From Narthecium ossifragum (taxonomy: Eukaryota; Streptophyta; Magnoliopsida; Dioscoreales; Nartheciaceae), in the NCBI GenBank assembly GCA_963920575.1, contig OY986966.1:23837717-23901716 (forward strand): a stretch of DNA of 64,000 nt, given 5' to 3'. Below the pieces are notes generated by a model. The model had not been told where the DNA came from. It made no database searches and was given only the letters and a program-made list of their open reading frames with translations. Positions 34,745 through 46,333 of this stretch are shown piece by piece (position 1 is the stretch's first letter; each line of letters begins with the position of its first letter). Made by a program: the position numbers and the translations under genes.

Positions 34745-35848
34745 AAAGCTTACTATATACTTATATCGAACCCCGGACCATACCCAGGCGTTGTGGGATT
34801 GCTTACCCGGCTACCCGACTCAGCCTCGCCCTCTAGACGCATGCATCTTGTCCCACGGTAGACCCAGTGGGTCTCACAATCCACCCCACCTTGGCGGCCC
34901 AGCGTCCTCGCTGGAACAATTTCCGGCTGGGAACCGGCTCTGATACCAAGTTGTCACGCCCCGCCCCAAATGAATTCGAATAATCTCCTAATTTCAAAAA
35001 AATTTCGACGTGACCCTTAGGCACGGGCGCGTGAGTTCACAATTACAACATGTCTACAAAACTATAACTAACACCATATAATAACCTCTATGGAAGATCA
35101 ACCACATATCCACTAAATTATTCCATGACAAATCAATAACTTAGAATAACCATCCGGATTCAATCGCATGAAACAATTTAATCCAAATACCGACTTCAAT
35201 TGTTTAATTACAAATTTCTAAATCTGAATACATGAATCAACTCATAATCCCAATGTCACTACAACTCTGGTCTGCCTACTCACTGTATCAGCTACGACAT
35301 TTGCTTTACCAGGATGGTAGTGCAACACAAAGTCGTAGTCTTCTAAGAACTCCATCCAACGCCTCTGACTCAAGTTGAGATCGCCCTGGGTGAATATGTA
35401 TTTCAAACTCTTATGGTCATAGTACACTCTAAACCTCTCACCATAGAGGTAATGGCGCCAACTTGATCCGTAGTCGGTCCTGTTCAATGTCCAGCAACTC
35501 CAGAAAGCGCGTGGTCTCCTCTAGCCAGTCCTCCGCTACAGCTGAAGATTTTCTACTACCGCCACGAAACTTTGGTGGGTCCATCTTCCGGAATTCCCTG
35601 ATCAGCGAGATCACGTCTCTGGCGGCTGCTCCAATGCTCGGGCTCCCAGTCTCAGTGGCGCTACTCTCAAAATCTAGAGAATGCTCGGCAACTACGTATC
35701 CTCGTCCTCGGCCGACAACGCCTCGACCTCTCCCTGCAGAAGCTTGGTCTCCACCTACAGGAGCTTGACCTTTACCTGCAGGGGTTTGATATTGTAACGC
35801 CCCGGCCCTCCACTGGGCGGCCCCCGCCCGCGGGCTCCGCCCAGCGGG
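34745..35848 (-). pseudogene. Deletion derivative of a Tekay-type gypsy element (gag joined to RNase H)
   Basis: On the minus strand, a gag N-terminal frame (35792 to about 35465, with GRGRGVVGRGRG and a [13 protein letters not shown] segment) runs directly into RNase H ([12 protein letters not shown], 35465 to about 35245, ending near [10 protein letters not shown]). Protease and reverse transcriptase are absent. An LTR 3' part (35240-34952, ending GGGGCGTGACA), a TGGTATCAGAGC primer site (34948-34937) and leader sequence follow. The order RNase H, LTR, primer site, leader is not that of a functional element. The other side runs into the gap. Confidence 0.75.
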
Positions 35849-36048
35849 NNNNNNNNNNNNNNNNNNNNNNNNNNNNNNNNNNNNNNNNNNNNNNNNNNNN
35901 NNNNNNNNNNNNNNNNNNNNNNNNNNNNNNNNNNNNNNNNNNNNNNNNNNNNNNNNNNNNNNNNNNNNNNNNNNNNNNNNNNNNNNNNNNNNNNNNNNNN
36001 NNNNNNNNNNNNNNNNNNNNNNNNNNNNNNNNNNNNNNNNNNNNNNNN
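35849..36048. other. Assembly gap (200 N)
   Basis: Exactly 200 N, preceded by a very GC-rich, partly self-complementary stretch (35795-35848, starting TGTAACGCCCCGG) that may be an LTR end of yet another family and may explain the assembly break. Confidence 0.97.
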
Positions 36049-39000
36049 TTCTCATCGAGGATTATCAAGTAGTCGGACTGGAATATTATCTTGCTTTGAG
36101 ATTTAGAGGTCGTGTTGTCTTCCCAAGGCTAAGTGCTAAGGATGGATGTCGATGTGTTCCTGACGTGGGTCCACAAGGCATGGTCTTCTTGCTTGGGTAA
36201 GGGCAACCCTGCATGTTACCGTCCCGTGGTGTGAGGACCCGTCCCTCTACTCCTGGGTCGACCGGCTGGGTCAGGCCCGTGGCTCGTTGGTTTGCTTCGC
36301 GTCGAGCGCGCGATCCGGTGGATCGTATTGTTTCTTGGACCGCAAGGGCAATTTGGTAAATTGTACATTGTTGGTTTGTTTCACACCCGCGTGTGCACAC
36401 ACTGACCTTGTATGTGTTAGTGTTTGTTTAGAATGGCTAGGTGAACCCGAGATCGGAAGATCTGAGCTTGGACTTGTGTTTTAGCCCAAGTTTGTCTTTC
36501 TGGGCGAAGGAGATCGATCTGGATTGCTAATGAGATCGATCTGGCCTTGCTAGTCAGATCCATCTGACATGCTTTGGAGATTGATTGCTTAGTGCAAAAG
36601 GTCTTTGGGCTGTTTGCGGCTCGAGAGCGATCTATCGCTCCTTGGAGCGATCGATCGAACTCGTGATCAAACAGTCGGTGGCTTGTTCCTCTTTCGCGAA
36701 GACGGCAGCCGGCCGTCGCTCTCCCTTGTCAGAAGGGGAGGACTTTCCCTCCCCTCCCCCAGCTTTTCCCCGCCTTCGCCGGTTTTCCCCCAGGCTTTCC
36801 TTCCCCTTCTTCTCTTCTCTTCTATTCTCTTCTTCTTCCTTCTTTCTCTTCTTTCCCGCGGTGCTCTGTTTCTTCTCTTCTTCCGCCGGCGAGCTTCTTC
36901 TTCTCCGTTCTCCCTCCTTCGGCCACCGATTTTGGCGTTCTAAAGCTTGTTGGATTCGTGGCGACGAGAGGAAGGTTGCTGAGGTGGTTTGGAGTCGTGT
37001 TCGTGACTGGTTTGCGAGGGATCAACCGAGGAATGCGCAGTTGGGTAGGTTCTTCTACCTACATGTGTTCATTAATGGGTTTCGCGTGATCTAGCCGTTG
37101 GATCTTGTTGATCCTTAATTTGTTGGATTCCTTATACCTGTTAAAATTACTAATTTAAGTTTCATGTTAATTAGTTGAGATTTGAGTAGGTTTTATACAT
37201 GATTAAGCTCGGTTTTTCTGTTTTTCTGCTGTTCTTGAAGAATAGCCGGCTTGCGGCGTGTTTTCCGGCCGGCCTGTACGTGATCTTGGGTTAAGATAAA
37301 CATAAGAGTTGTAGAGCTATTCGTTAGCTTTCCATTCCATCTTATTTCGTAATTTTTCGATTTTTGTACAATTTGTTATGAATTGTTTTCTGGAGGGCTG
37401 CGTTGCAGCAATTAATTAGAAAGTTAGTTTTGATTAGTGGTTTTCATATGCGTTTTCCCGTTAATCCAACCGTTGGATGATTCTGAATTTTGGATATATT
37501 GATCCATACATGTAGCTCTACTGGTGACTTAGTTGGATCTTGAATCTGACATCGTTTAGATGTCAGATCGACCAGATCAAATAGCCTCTAGTAGAGAACA
37601 TTTGGTGTTTTAAATATAATATTATATGTCGAATTATAATATTATATTTCTACTGTTCATCATCGTTTTCGGGGTTGCTTTCCGTTGCAGGAGTTCGCGG
37701 TCGACGGTCGCGGTACCGTCGTAATGTCGGGACCCGCTGCGGATCGGCTGGCAGCGGTCAATAGTACCGCTGCAGCGATCCAGTAGACTTATATGATGCT
37801 CGACATACTGTTGCATGCTTTGCTTCTTATCTGTGTATGTTCATAGCATGCATTTCCCTGTTGTGCATTAGTTGCATTGGTTAGGGCGTGGGTGATCCTT
37901 GGGTCGCCGTCCCGAGGCTGGAAGCTCGGACTTAGCCCTAGGACCGGGGTTGGGTAGTTTGGACCCGGTTGAATTGTGGTGTCCAGTCGAATCTTATGAT
38001 AGGCTTAGAGGACTGGTACACCTAATGCTTGATGATTGTAGAGGTCGTGTCGGCCTCAAGTCAGGTGTTGAGGATGCCACTGGTGACGGGTCTTATTCTT
38101 TGGGTAGTGTCCGTTCCTGCCAGTAGGGGCATCAGTGTGGGCCCATGGCGAGTTGGGTGACCACAACTGGAACCCTGCGACACTGGGCGTATCCAGGATG
38201 GGCCCAATCCGTTGGGGTGACCATGGTTGGATATGCCTAGAGATCACCGGTGAATGGTAATGGGACCATTGTAGCTCACTCGAGTCTGGCTTGAGGGCGA
38301 CACTGTTGCGTTTCCCTCTTCCTTCTGTGTGGCGTAATGTAGATCCCTACTGAGCTTAGTGCTCACACCTACCCAGGACTGCGTTTTGCAGGTGCAGGCG
38401 TCAGTTCTTCTTCTGTGGCCCCTACCGGGCAGTTGGTCGGCGGTGCGGCGGCGCCTGATGGTCCTTGAGAGGTGGTGATCGTTTACTGCTTTTACCCTAT
38501 GTTAGTTAGTCTCCTACGTGAGTAATGTTGTATTTTGGATCTTCCCCTCTCCGAGGATTTGTATATTAAATCTTTTTGAGTTCGTAAATCTGTGGTTCGA
38601 GGCTTCATTATAATATTGTCTTTTAATTGAGGGTGCTTTGGTGAATTGCTAGGGAGACTGATAGGTTAGAGGGAACCCTCGCCGTTCTTTTCCGCGTTTT
38701 GTAGGTTCCGGTTCGCGTCGCCCGGCCCGGTTGGGCTTTCGCGGGTCGGGGCGCGATACGTGGCCTTCTAGTAACTTGTACAGGAGAGAGGTTCCATGGC
38801 AGGCGCCCTTGGGGCATCGACAGGGGTTGTGGGGCCCCGTGGCACTCCCTAGACTTGAGCGGGAAGATATCACTGTTGATGTTTTCCTCCCTTTTGTGTG
38901 CCGTAGAGTAGAACCCTACTAAGCTTATCACTCACTTCTACCCGGGCTGCGTTTGCAGGTGCAGATGCCAGTTCTTCAGCAGTAGAGCCAGCGGGATCGG

Positions 39001-39292
39001 CCTTTGGCGGCGCGAGTACTTCTAGAGGCGTCTGAGGTTGTTACATGAAGACTGTTGTACTTTTTGATAGTTTTGTATATTATAAACATCTTTCAAGGAT
39101 TTTTGGATTTTTTTGTATAATATCTTTTCCCTTGGAGGAGTTTGATAAGAACTTTGTATCAGATGTTTAAACAGTACAACTTGATGTATTTATAATTTGA
39201 TTTACAGTTTACCTCTGGAATATGAATTGTTTAAGTTTATCCATGTTTTCTGTATTGTATCGCGCCAGTTGGAAATGAATAGTGATAGGAAT
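36049..39292 (+). mobile_element. Old LTR fragment hosting a solo LTR
   Basis: LTR-type sequence at 36049-36229 continues at 38764-39292 (with AGAGTAGAACCCTACTAAGC and TTTGCAGGTGCAG, both shared with other LTRs here). Between them sits the solo LTR at 36230-38758. The right side is cut by the LTR of the minus-strand gypsy element starting at 39293. Confidence 0.6.
36230..38758 (+). mobile_element. Solo LTR, chromovirus type, TSD CGTGG
   Basis: 2529 bp from TGTGAGGACCCG to GGGGCGCGATA, with CGTGG at 36225-36229 and 38759-38763. It is the same subfamily as the LTR at 39293-41681 and lies in opposite orientation to it, 534 bp away. GATCGATC palindromes lie at 36505-36660, an AATATAATATTATAT palindrome at about 37610-37650, and a GGTCGACGGTCGCGGTACCG cluster at about 37697-37790. 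Confidence 0.92.
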
Positions 39293-41681
39293 TGTCGCGC
39301 CCCGACCCGCGAAAGCCCAACCGGGACGGGCGACGCGAACCGGAACCTAACCAACGCGGAAAAAGAACGACGAGGGTTCCCTCTAACCTATTGGTCTCCC
39401 TAGCAATTTACCAAAACACTCTCCATTAAAACAACAATATTAATTAGCAAAACCTCGAACCTCAGATTAAAAACTCAAGTGTAAATATATACAAATCCTC
39501 GGAGAGGGGAAGATTCAAAGTACAACATCACTCCCGTAGGAGACTAACTAACAAAAGGGTAAAAGCAGTAAATATCGCCACCTCTCAAAAGCCACCAGGC
39601 GCCGCCGCACCGCCGTCCAACTGCCCGGTAGGGGCCACAGAGGAAGAACTGACGCCTGCACCTGCAAAACGCAGCCCGGGTAGGAGTGAGCACTAAGCTC
39701 AGTAGGGATCTACACTACGACACACAGAAGGAAGATGGAAACGCAACAGTGTCGCCCTCAAGTGGAATCTGGGTGTATACAGGGGTCCCATAACCCCACC
39801 GCGTGTCCCTGAGGCCCACGATCATGGTCTTCCAGCCGGGCTGGTCACATGTCAGGTCACACTCAGTAGCAGGAAACGACACTGCTAACTCTCAACAGGA
39901 CACTGAACACTGTTTGGTGCGAAGAGACACCACTGAGTAGGCAAATCCTCTACTCAAGAGTTTTGAGAAGAACCGGACACCGGCTACACCTCAGATCCAA
40001 CCCGAGGCCGACACGACCTCTACAATCACCAAGAACAACTGCGCCTGTCATCTAAGCCTATCATCGAATCGACTGAACACCACAATTCAAACCGGGTCCT
40101 AACAGCCCAACCCCGGTCCTGGGGCTAAGTCCAAGCTTCCAGTCTCGGGACGGCGACCCAAGGATCACCCACGCCCTAACCAATGCAACTAATGCACACA
40201 ACAACAATGCATGCTATGACATACACAGATAATAGGAAAGGCATGCAACAGTATGTCAAGCATCATATAAATCTACTGGATCGCTGCAGCGGTACCACCA
40301 ATCGCTGCCAGCCGATCCGCAGCGACAGTACCGCGACCGTCAACCGCGGACTCCTGAAATGGGAAGCAACCCCGAAAACGATGATGAACAAAACACAATA
40401 CAATATTATATTCCGAAATATAATATTATATTCAAAAACACCCAAAGCCTCTACTTAGGGGCTAATTGATACCGTCGATCCGACGTTCGAACGACGTCGG
40501 ATTCAAGATCCAACTTAGCCACCAGTAGGTGTATACACCAGGATCATCATATCCAAAAATCATAATCATCCAACGGTTGGATTAACGGGAAAACGCTAAT
40601 CAAAATCGTTAATCAAACTAACTTACCCATTAATTGCTGCAACGCAGCCCTCCAGTAAACAATTCATAAGAAATCATACATAAATCATAAAAATATAAAA
40701 CAAGATGTAATGGAAAGCTAACGAGTAGAGCTACAACTCTTATGTTTATCAAAAGCCAAGATAATGTACGCGCCGGCCGGAAAACTCGCCGCAAGCCGGC
40801 TGTTTCTCAAGAACAGCAGAAAACCAGAAATCCGAGACTAATCTTGCATAAAACCTACTCAAATCTCAACTGATTAACATGAAACTTAAATCCGTTATTC
40901 TACAAGGTATAAGGAATCCAACAAAACAAGGATCAACAAGATCCAACGGCTAGATCTCAAGAAAACCCGAAAAGATCACAGTAGGTATAACCCTACCTAG
41001 CTGCGGTTTCCTCGGCTGATTCCCCGCGATTTGATCACCAACAAGCCTCCAAACCACTTCAAGGATATTCCTCTCGTTGTCACAAATCCAACAAGCCTTA
41101 GAACGCCAAAAAAGATGGTCGGAGGAGGGAGAACGGAGGAGATGAAGCTCGCCGGCGGTAAAGGGGAGAAAACAGAGCACCGCGGGAAAGAGAGAAGGAA
41201 GGAAGAAGAAGAGAAGAGAAGGGAAGGAAAGAAAAGGAAGGAAAAGCCTGGGGAAGCCGGGAAAACGGGGGAAAAGCTGGGAGAGGGGAGGGGAAGTCTT
41301 CCCTCTCTGACAGGGGAGAGCGACGGCCGACGGCCGTCCTCGCGAAAGAGAAAGAAAGCACCGACTCGAGCATGATCGATCTCCAAGGCATGTGAGATCG
41401 ATCTCCTTTGCAATCCAGATCGATCTCCTTTGCAATACAGATCGACCTCCCTAGCCATCCAGATCGATCTCCTTTACTCAGAAAGGCAAACTTGGGCTAA
41501 AACACAAGCCCAAGCTCAGATCTTCCGATCTCGGGTTCACCTAGCCATTCTAAACAAACACGAACACAAACAAGGCCAGTGTGTGCACACGCGGGTGTGA
41601 AACAAACCAACAAGGCGCAATTTACCAAATTGCCCTTGCGGTCTACAACGAGCCACAGGGGTAGAGGGGCAGGTCCTCACA
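39293..41681 (-). repeat. 3' LTR of the Tekay-like element
   Basis: 2389 bp. On the minus strand it starts TGTGAGGACCTGCCCC at 41681, right after a purine-rich tract (TTTAAGGGTAATAGGA), and ends GGGGCGCGACA at 39293. AGATCGATCT palindromes lie at 41368-41470. The matching 5' LTR is missing. Confidence 0.88.
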
Positions 41682-41754
41682 TCCTATTACCCTTAAAGGA
41701 AATCTCGTCCCAAGATTCGATAAGGGTAGGGCTCGGAACGATAAAACAGCTACA

Positions 41755-44700
41755 CTAGAGGACAGGACAAGAAGTACCTGGAGAAGAAAACAACTGCGGA
41801 AACTCCTGTCGCATGCGCGCCTCGCGCTCCCAGGTGACCTCCTCGGTGCCTCTGTGCCTCCACAGCACCTTGACCAAGGGAATCGTCTTGCCCCGCAAGA
41901 CCTGATCCCTCCGGTCAAGTACTTGAACCGGCTGCTCAACAAAGCTCACGTCTGCCTCAAGCTCAATGTCATCCACCCTGATGATATGAGACGGGTCTGG
42001 GTGATACTTCCTCAGCATCGACACATGGAAAGTCAGATGCACAACAGACATGTGCTGAGGAAGATCCAAGCGGTAAGCTACCTCGCCGACCCTCTCTAAG
42101 ATCTCAAACGGCCCGACAAACCTCGGCGCCAATTTGCCACCTCTGCCAAACCTGACAGAACCTCTGTACGGCTACGCTCGCAAGAACACTCGGTCGCCGA
42201 CTGCAAACTTCAACGGTCGTCGCCTCTGATCTGCATAACTCTTCTGCCGGCTCTGAGCCGTCAGAAGCCTCTGCCTAATCTGTTCCAGCCTCTCTGACGA
42301 CCGCCTGACGATGTCTGGACCGGTGAGTGAAGCCTCTCCAACCTCTGTCCAGCACACTGGGGAACGACACGGCCTACCGTACAACGCCTCGAAAGGCGCT
42401 ACTCCAAGACTGGACTGGTAGCTGTTGTTGTAGGCGAACTCCACCAAGGGAACGTGCTCCTCCCAGCTGCCTCCTGCATCGAGGACACATGCTCTCAGCA
42501 TGTCCTCTAAGATCTGGATCGTCCGCTCTGACTGCCCGTCTGTCTGCGGATGGAATGCCGTACTGAAAGTCAGGAGTGTGCCAACTGCCTCCTGAAACGA
42601 TAGAAACTTGAACTCCGTGCAGTCTGACCACCTCTCTGACGTACAAGCTACCCAACCTGTCGGTCGAGTCTGTCACCCGCATAGGCAGGAAGTGCGCCGA
42701 TTTGGTCAATCGATCAACGATGACCCAAATCGCGTCATTCCCCCTAGGAGATCTCGGTAGCCCGGTCACGAAGTCCATCGTGATGTGCTCCCACTTCCAC
42801 TCAGCTAGTGGAAGCGGCTGAAGTAACCCCGGAGTCCGCTGGTGCTCTGCCTTGACCTTCTGACAGGTAAGGCAGCGCGATACGAACTCTATCACTGCTC
42901 TTTTCATCCCGCGCCACCAGAACTGTCGCCAAAGATCCTGGTACATCTTGGTGCCGCCGGGATGAACTGCAAAGCGAGAGTGGTGGAACTCTCGTAGGAC
43001 GTCGTCTCGAAGAACTGGATCTGCTGGAACCATTACTCTGCCTCGGAACCGTAGCCCTCCGTATGGCGATACTGTCCAGTCTCCGTCTGCGCCCTCCGTG
43101 CCCGCTGCTGCGCGTAACTCCTCGAGCTCTGGGTCACTGTGCTGTGCCTCCAACACTCTGGCTAAGACTGCTGGCATACTCTGCACTGCATAGAGAAAAC
43201 CGATGGATCCCTCATCCTCGAACTCGAGCCCAAACTGGCCCGCCGTCTCTAGAACCTGCCACTGCCGCACTGACAACCCTGCAACTGCTACTCTGGTGTC
43301 TCTCACCTGTCTGCTCAGCGCGTCTGCTACGACGTTTGCCTTACCATGATGGTAATGCAACGCAAAGTCGTAGTCCTCCAGTAGCTCCATCCAGCGTCAC
43401 TGCCTCAGGTTGAGGTCACGTTGGGTGAAAACGTGCCTCAAGCTCTTATGGTCCGAGAAGACTGAGAACTTCTCGCCATAGAGATAATGCCGCCAGGTCT
43501 TCAGGGCGAGGACCACCGCTGCTAGCTCTAAGTCATGGGTCAGGTAGTTCCTCTCATGGTTCTTCAGCTGGCGAGAACCATAGGAAACTATGTGGCCCTC
43601 CTGCATGAGGACACACCCCAAACCCTCTCCACTGGCGTCGCAGTAAACATTGTAACCAACACCTCGCTCGGGGACGATCAGCACCGGCGCACTGGTCAAC
43701 CTCGTCCTCAGCTCCACGAAGGCTCGCTCACAAGCATCATCCCACACGAACGGGACGGCCTTCTGTGTCAGTCTGGTCAACGGTCCGGCAACCTTGGAGA
43801 AGTCCCGCACGAACCGTCTGTAGTAACCCGCCAGGCCTAAGAAACTACGGACCTCAAACACTGTTCTCGGTCTCTGCCACTGTACCACTGCCTCGACCTT
43901 GGCCGGGTCAACTGAGATCCCTGCTGCCGACACCACGTGTCCAAGGAATCCCACCTGTGCAAGCCAGAACTCGCACTTGGAAGCCTTGGCATAAAGCCGA
44001 TGCTCCCGAAGTAGCTGCAACACTGTCGCCAAGTGTCGCTCGTGCTCCGCCTCTGACCGGGAGTAGATAAGGATGTCGTTGACGAACACCACCACGAACT
44101 CGTCTAGGAAAGGCCGGAAGATCCTCTGCATGAGATCCATGAACGCTGCTGGTGCGTTCGTCAGCCCAAACGGCATCACCACGAACTCGTACAGGCCGTA
44201 CCGAGTCCAAAAAGCCGTCTTCGGGATGTCGCAATCCCGAACCCTCAACTGGTGGTAGCCGGTGCGGAGGTCGATCTTCGAGAACACTGAAGATCCTCTC
44301 AACTGGTCAAACAGGTAGTCGAATCTCGGCATCGGATACCGGTTCTTCACCGTCACCCTGTTGAGCCGCCTGCAGTCTATGCAAAGTCGAAGGGTACCGT
44401 CCTTCTTCTTCGCGAACAACACTGGCACCCCCCAGGGAGACATGCTGGGACGGATGAAGCCTCTGCTGGTAAGCTCGTCTAGCTGGGTCCTCAACTCACT
44501 CTGCTCTGTTGGTGCCATCCTGAAAGCTGGGAGAGAGATCCGTGCGGTACCCGGTACCAGGTCGATCTCAAAATCGACCTCTCTGGGCGGTGGAAGCCCT
44601 GGCAACACCTCGGGAAACACGTCGGTGTAGTCGCACGCGATCCTGGGGAAACTGCTCTGCTGCACTCCCTCTGACCCAAACAGGGACAGGTTGGCCAGCA

Positions 44701-45746
44701 AGGCTGAAAGCTCGCTGCCACGCCTCCCTACACCACAAGCAAAGGAATCGGCTGAAAACCGATCCCCCAACAACACAAACTGGGTCCCATCGGGTGTCCA
44801 AGCGACCACCCTCCGGCGACCACAGTCGATGATAGCTCGGTATGCTGCTAACCAGTCCATACCGAGTATCACATCGAAGCCTGTCATGTCTAACACCCGC
44901 AGGTCTAGACAGACACGGAGGCCTCCAACCTCCAAAGAACAAGATCGGCAGACCCGGTCTACCCTGACTGTGCCGCCGATCGGTGATTCTATAGACTGTG
45001 CCACCTCTAGCCAACTCGTCTTTAATCCTAGCGATGCCACACACATGCTAGCAATATAGGAATGAGACGCCCCAAAGTCTATCAACATATCTACTAAGGA
45101 ACTAGAAAGCTGAAAGATACCTCCGAGGACAGTTGGCTCTGCCGCTGCCTGCTGGTACTGCAACGGCTGCTGGTACTGCGGTGGCGGCTGATACAGCTAG
45201 ACGGCGTCCTGCCGCTCTCGAACTGGGAGGGCAAACACCTGCCCCCGCTGGCCGCCTCTGCCTCTGGGACGCCCCGGCCCGCGTCCAACCCCGCTCCCCT
45301 GCCAGGCACCGGACCCTCCACCTCTACTGCCTTGCGGCATAGCGCCCTGCGCTCCTCGCGAAGTGCAGTCTCTACGGTAGTGCCCCGGCTGTCCGCACAT
45401 GTAGCAAGTGACTGACGCGCCCGGCTGTCGTCCCTGGTCCTCCCCTGACGAAGCCTGCCCAGATGGCCCGGCCGTCAGTAGAAACGGGGCTGGTGGGCTC
45501 GGTAGTGGCTGCTGGTACTGCGGTGCACGCTGCGGCCGCCTCTGAAAGGGCCGATGACGCCACGGCTGCCCCCTACCGAACCCCCCTCTGCCCTGGGGTC
45601 GCTGCTGTGTACCGGTAGAAGATGCCGGTGGAACTGCCCGGCACCTCTCGTCTCGTAACTGCGCCTCCACTACCAAGGCGCAGTTCAGGACTGCTGAGTG
45701 CGTCTGAAAGCGATGGATCCTGGACGGAACCTGCAGGCCCTGGACG
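41755..45746 (-). pseudogene. gag-pol of the Tekay-like element, inactive
   Basis: Gag C-terminus with CCHC knuckle CYMCGQPGHYRRDC (about 45405-45365), then a stop at 45197-45199. The protease active site reads D-F-G instead of D-S-G (codon 45074-45076). Reverse transcriptase follows, with F-V-N-D in place of F-x-D-D (Asn at 44078-44080). RNase H is broken by TGA at 43397-43399. Integrase has HHCC-like CLTCQKVK and the first Asp (VIVDRLTKSAHF), then a deletion with frameshift at about 42594-42600 removes the second catalytic Asp. A further stop is at 42172-42174. The end (about 41800-42130) encodes a chromodomain-like [18 protein letters not shown] segment. It cannot encode a working polyprotein. 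Confidence 0.9.
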
Positions 45747-45771
45747 GCCCCGAACGGCGGGGGCCGTTACA

Positions 45772-46270
45772 TTAGTCCTCCCTTACGACAACAGCGAGTC
45801 GTCTCTCATGAAGGTGATGGCACATCAGCCCGTTTCAGTTGCCCTCGATGTCAGCGGATCCACCTACCAATTCTATTCTTCAATCCTCTTCACAGATTAC
45901 TGTGATACTAGCGACCACGATGTCACTGCAGTTGGCTACGAGACAGCCAGCGACGGAACGAAATACTGGATAGTGGAGAACTCATGGGGCACCTCTTGGG
46001 GGCAAAATGGGTATATATATATATATTCATGGAGCGTGACATCACATCCCCAAAGGACCTCTTCAGCGTCGCAGACTCGCAATGCAAGCTTCTTACCCCA
46101 CCGCATGATTTGAAATAGTTATGTGAAATCTAGAAACCATCGTGTGTGGATGTGTAATGTACTGCGATTTTGGATCATGCTGCGCATCCATTCTCGCGTG
46201 TAATTTCGGAGGGATCTCACTTTGTGCTTTCATAACACTGTGCTTGAATAAAAAAAACAAGGGTTATTTG
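45772..46270 (+). pseudogene. Papain-type cysteine protease (C1A) fragment, SAG39/SAG12-like
   Basis: From about 45785 the plus strand encodes the C-terminal part of a plant papain-like protease: [20 protein letters not shown], then [11 protein letters not shown] with the catalytic His, then [17 protein letters not shown] with the catalytic Asn. A (TA)n run at about 46012-46026 shifts the frame. The normal family ending AMQASYPTA and its TGA (46106-46108) survive in another frame. The Cys domain, prodomain and signal peptide are absent, because homology starts next to the truncated gypsy element. Downstream sequence looks like a 3' UTR and ends TTGAATAAAAAAAACAAGG near 46250-46262, so a retrocopy is possible, but the fragment is too short to show intron loss. 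Confidence 0.8.
46012..46026. repeat. (TA)n microsatellite inside the protease pseudogene
   Basis: Seven to eight TA units directly after the codons for GQNGYI. The expansion adds Tyr-Ile codons and throws the remaining coding sequence out of frame. Confidence 0.9.
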
Positions 46271-46333
46271 GCCGCAACTCCAAATCTAGACCCCTATTTG
46301 TCCATCACCCCGTGCACTTTATCAAAAACCCTA

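Larger units (their letters stand above)
39293..45771 (-). mobile_element. 5'-truncated Ty3/gypsy chromovirus, Tekay-like
   Basis: Order on the minus strand: partial gag with zinc knuckle, protease, reverse transcriptase, RNase H, integrase, chromodomain-like C-terminus, purine tract, 3' LTR. It stops at 45771 in an odd GC palindrome (CCCCGAACGGCGGGGGCC) and TGTAAC, beyond which lies a protease pseudogene. The 5' LTR and gag start are gone. Sequence style ([22 protein letters not shown]-type, [19 protein letters not shown]) fits the Tekay/Del lineage. Confidence 0.85.

Noticed and set aside
43063..45342. Plus-strand frames opposite the Tekay-like gag-pol
   Set aside because: They are antisense shadows of the polyprotein.
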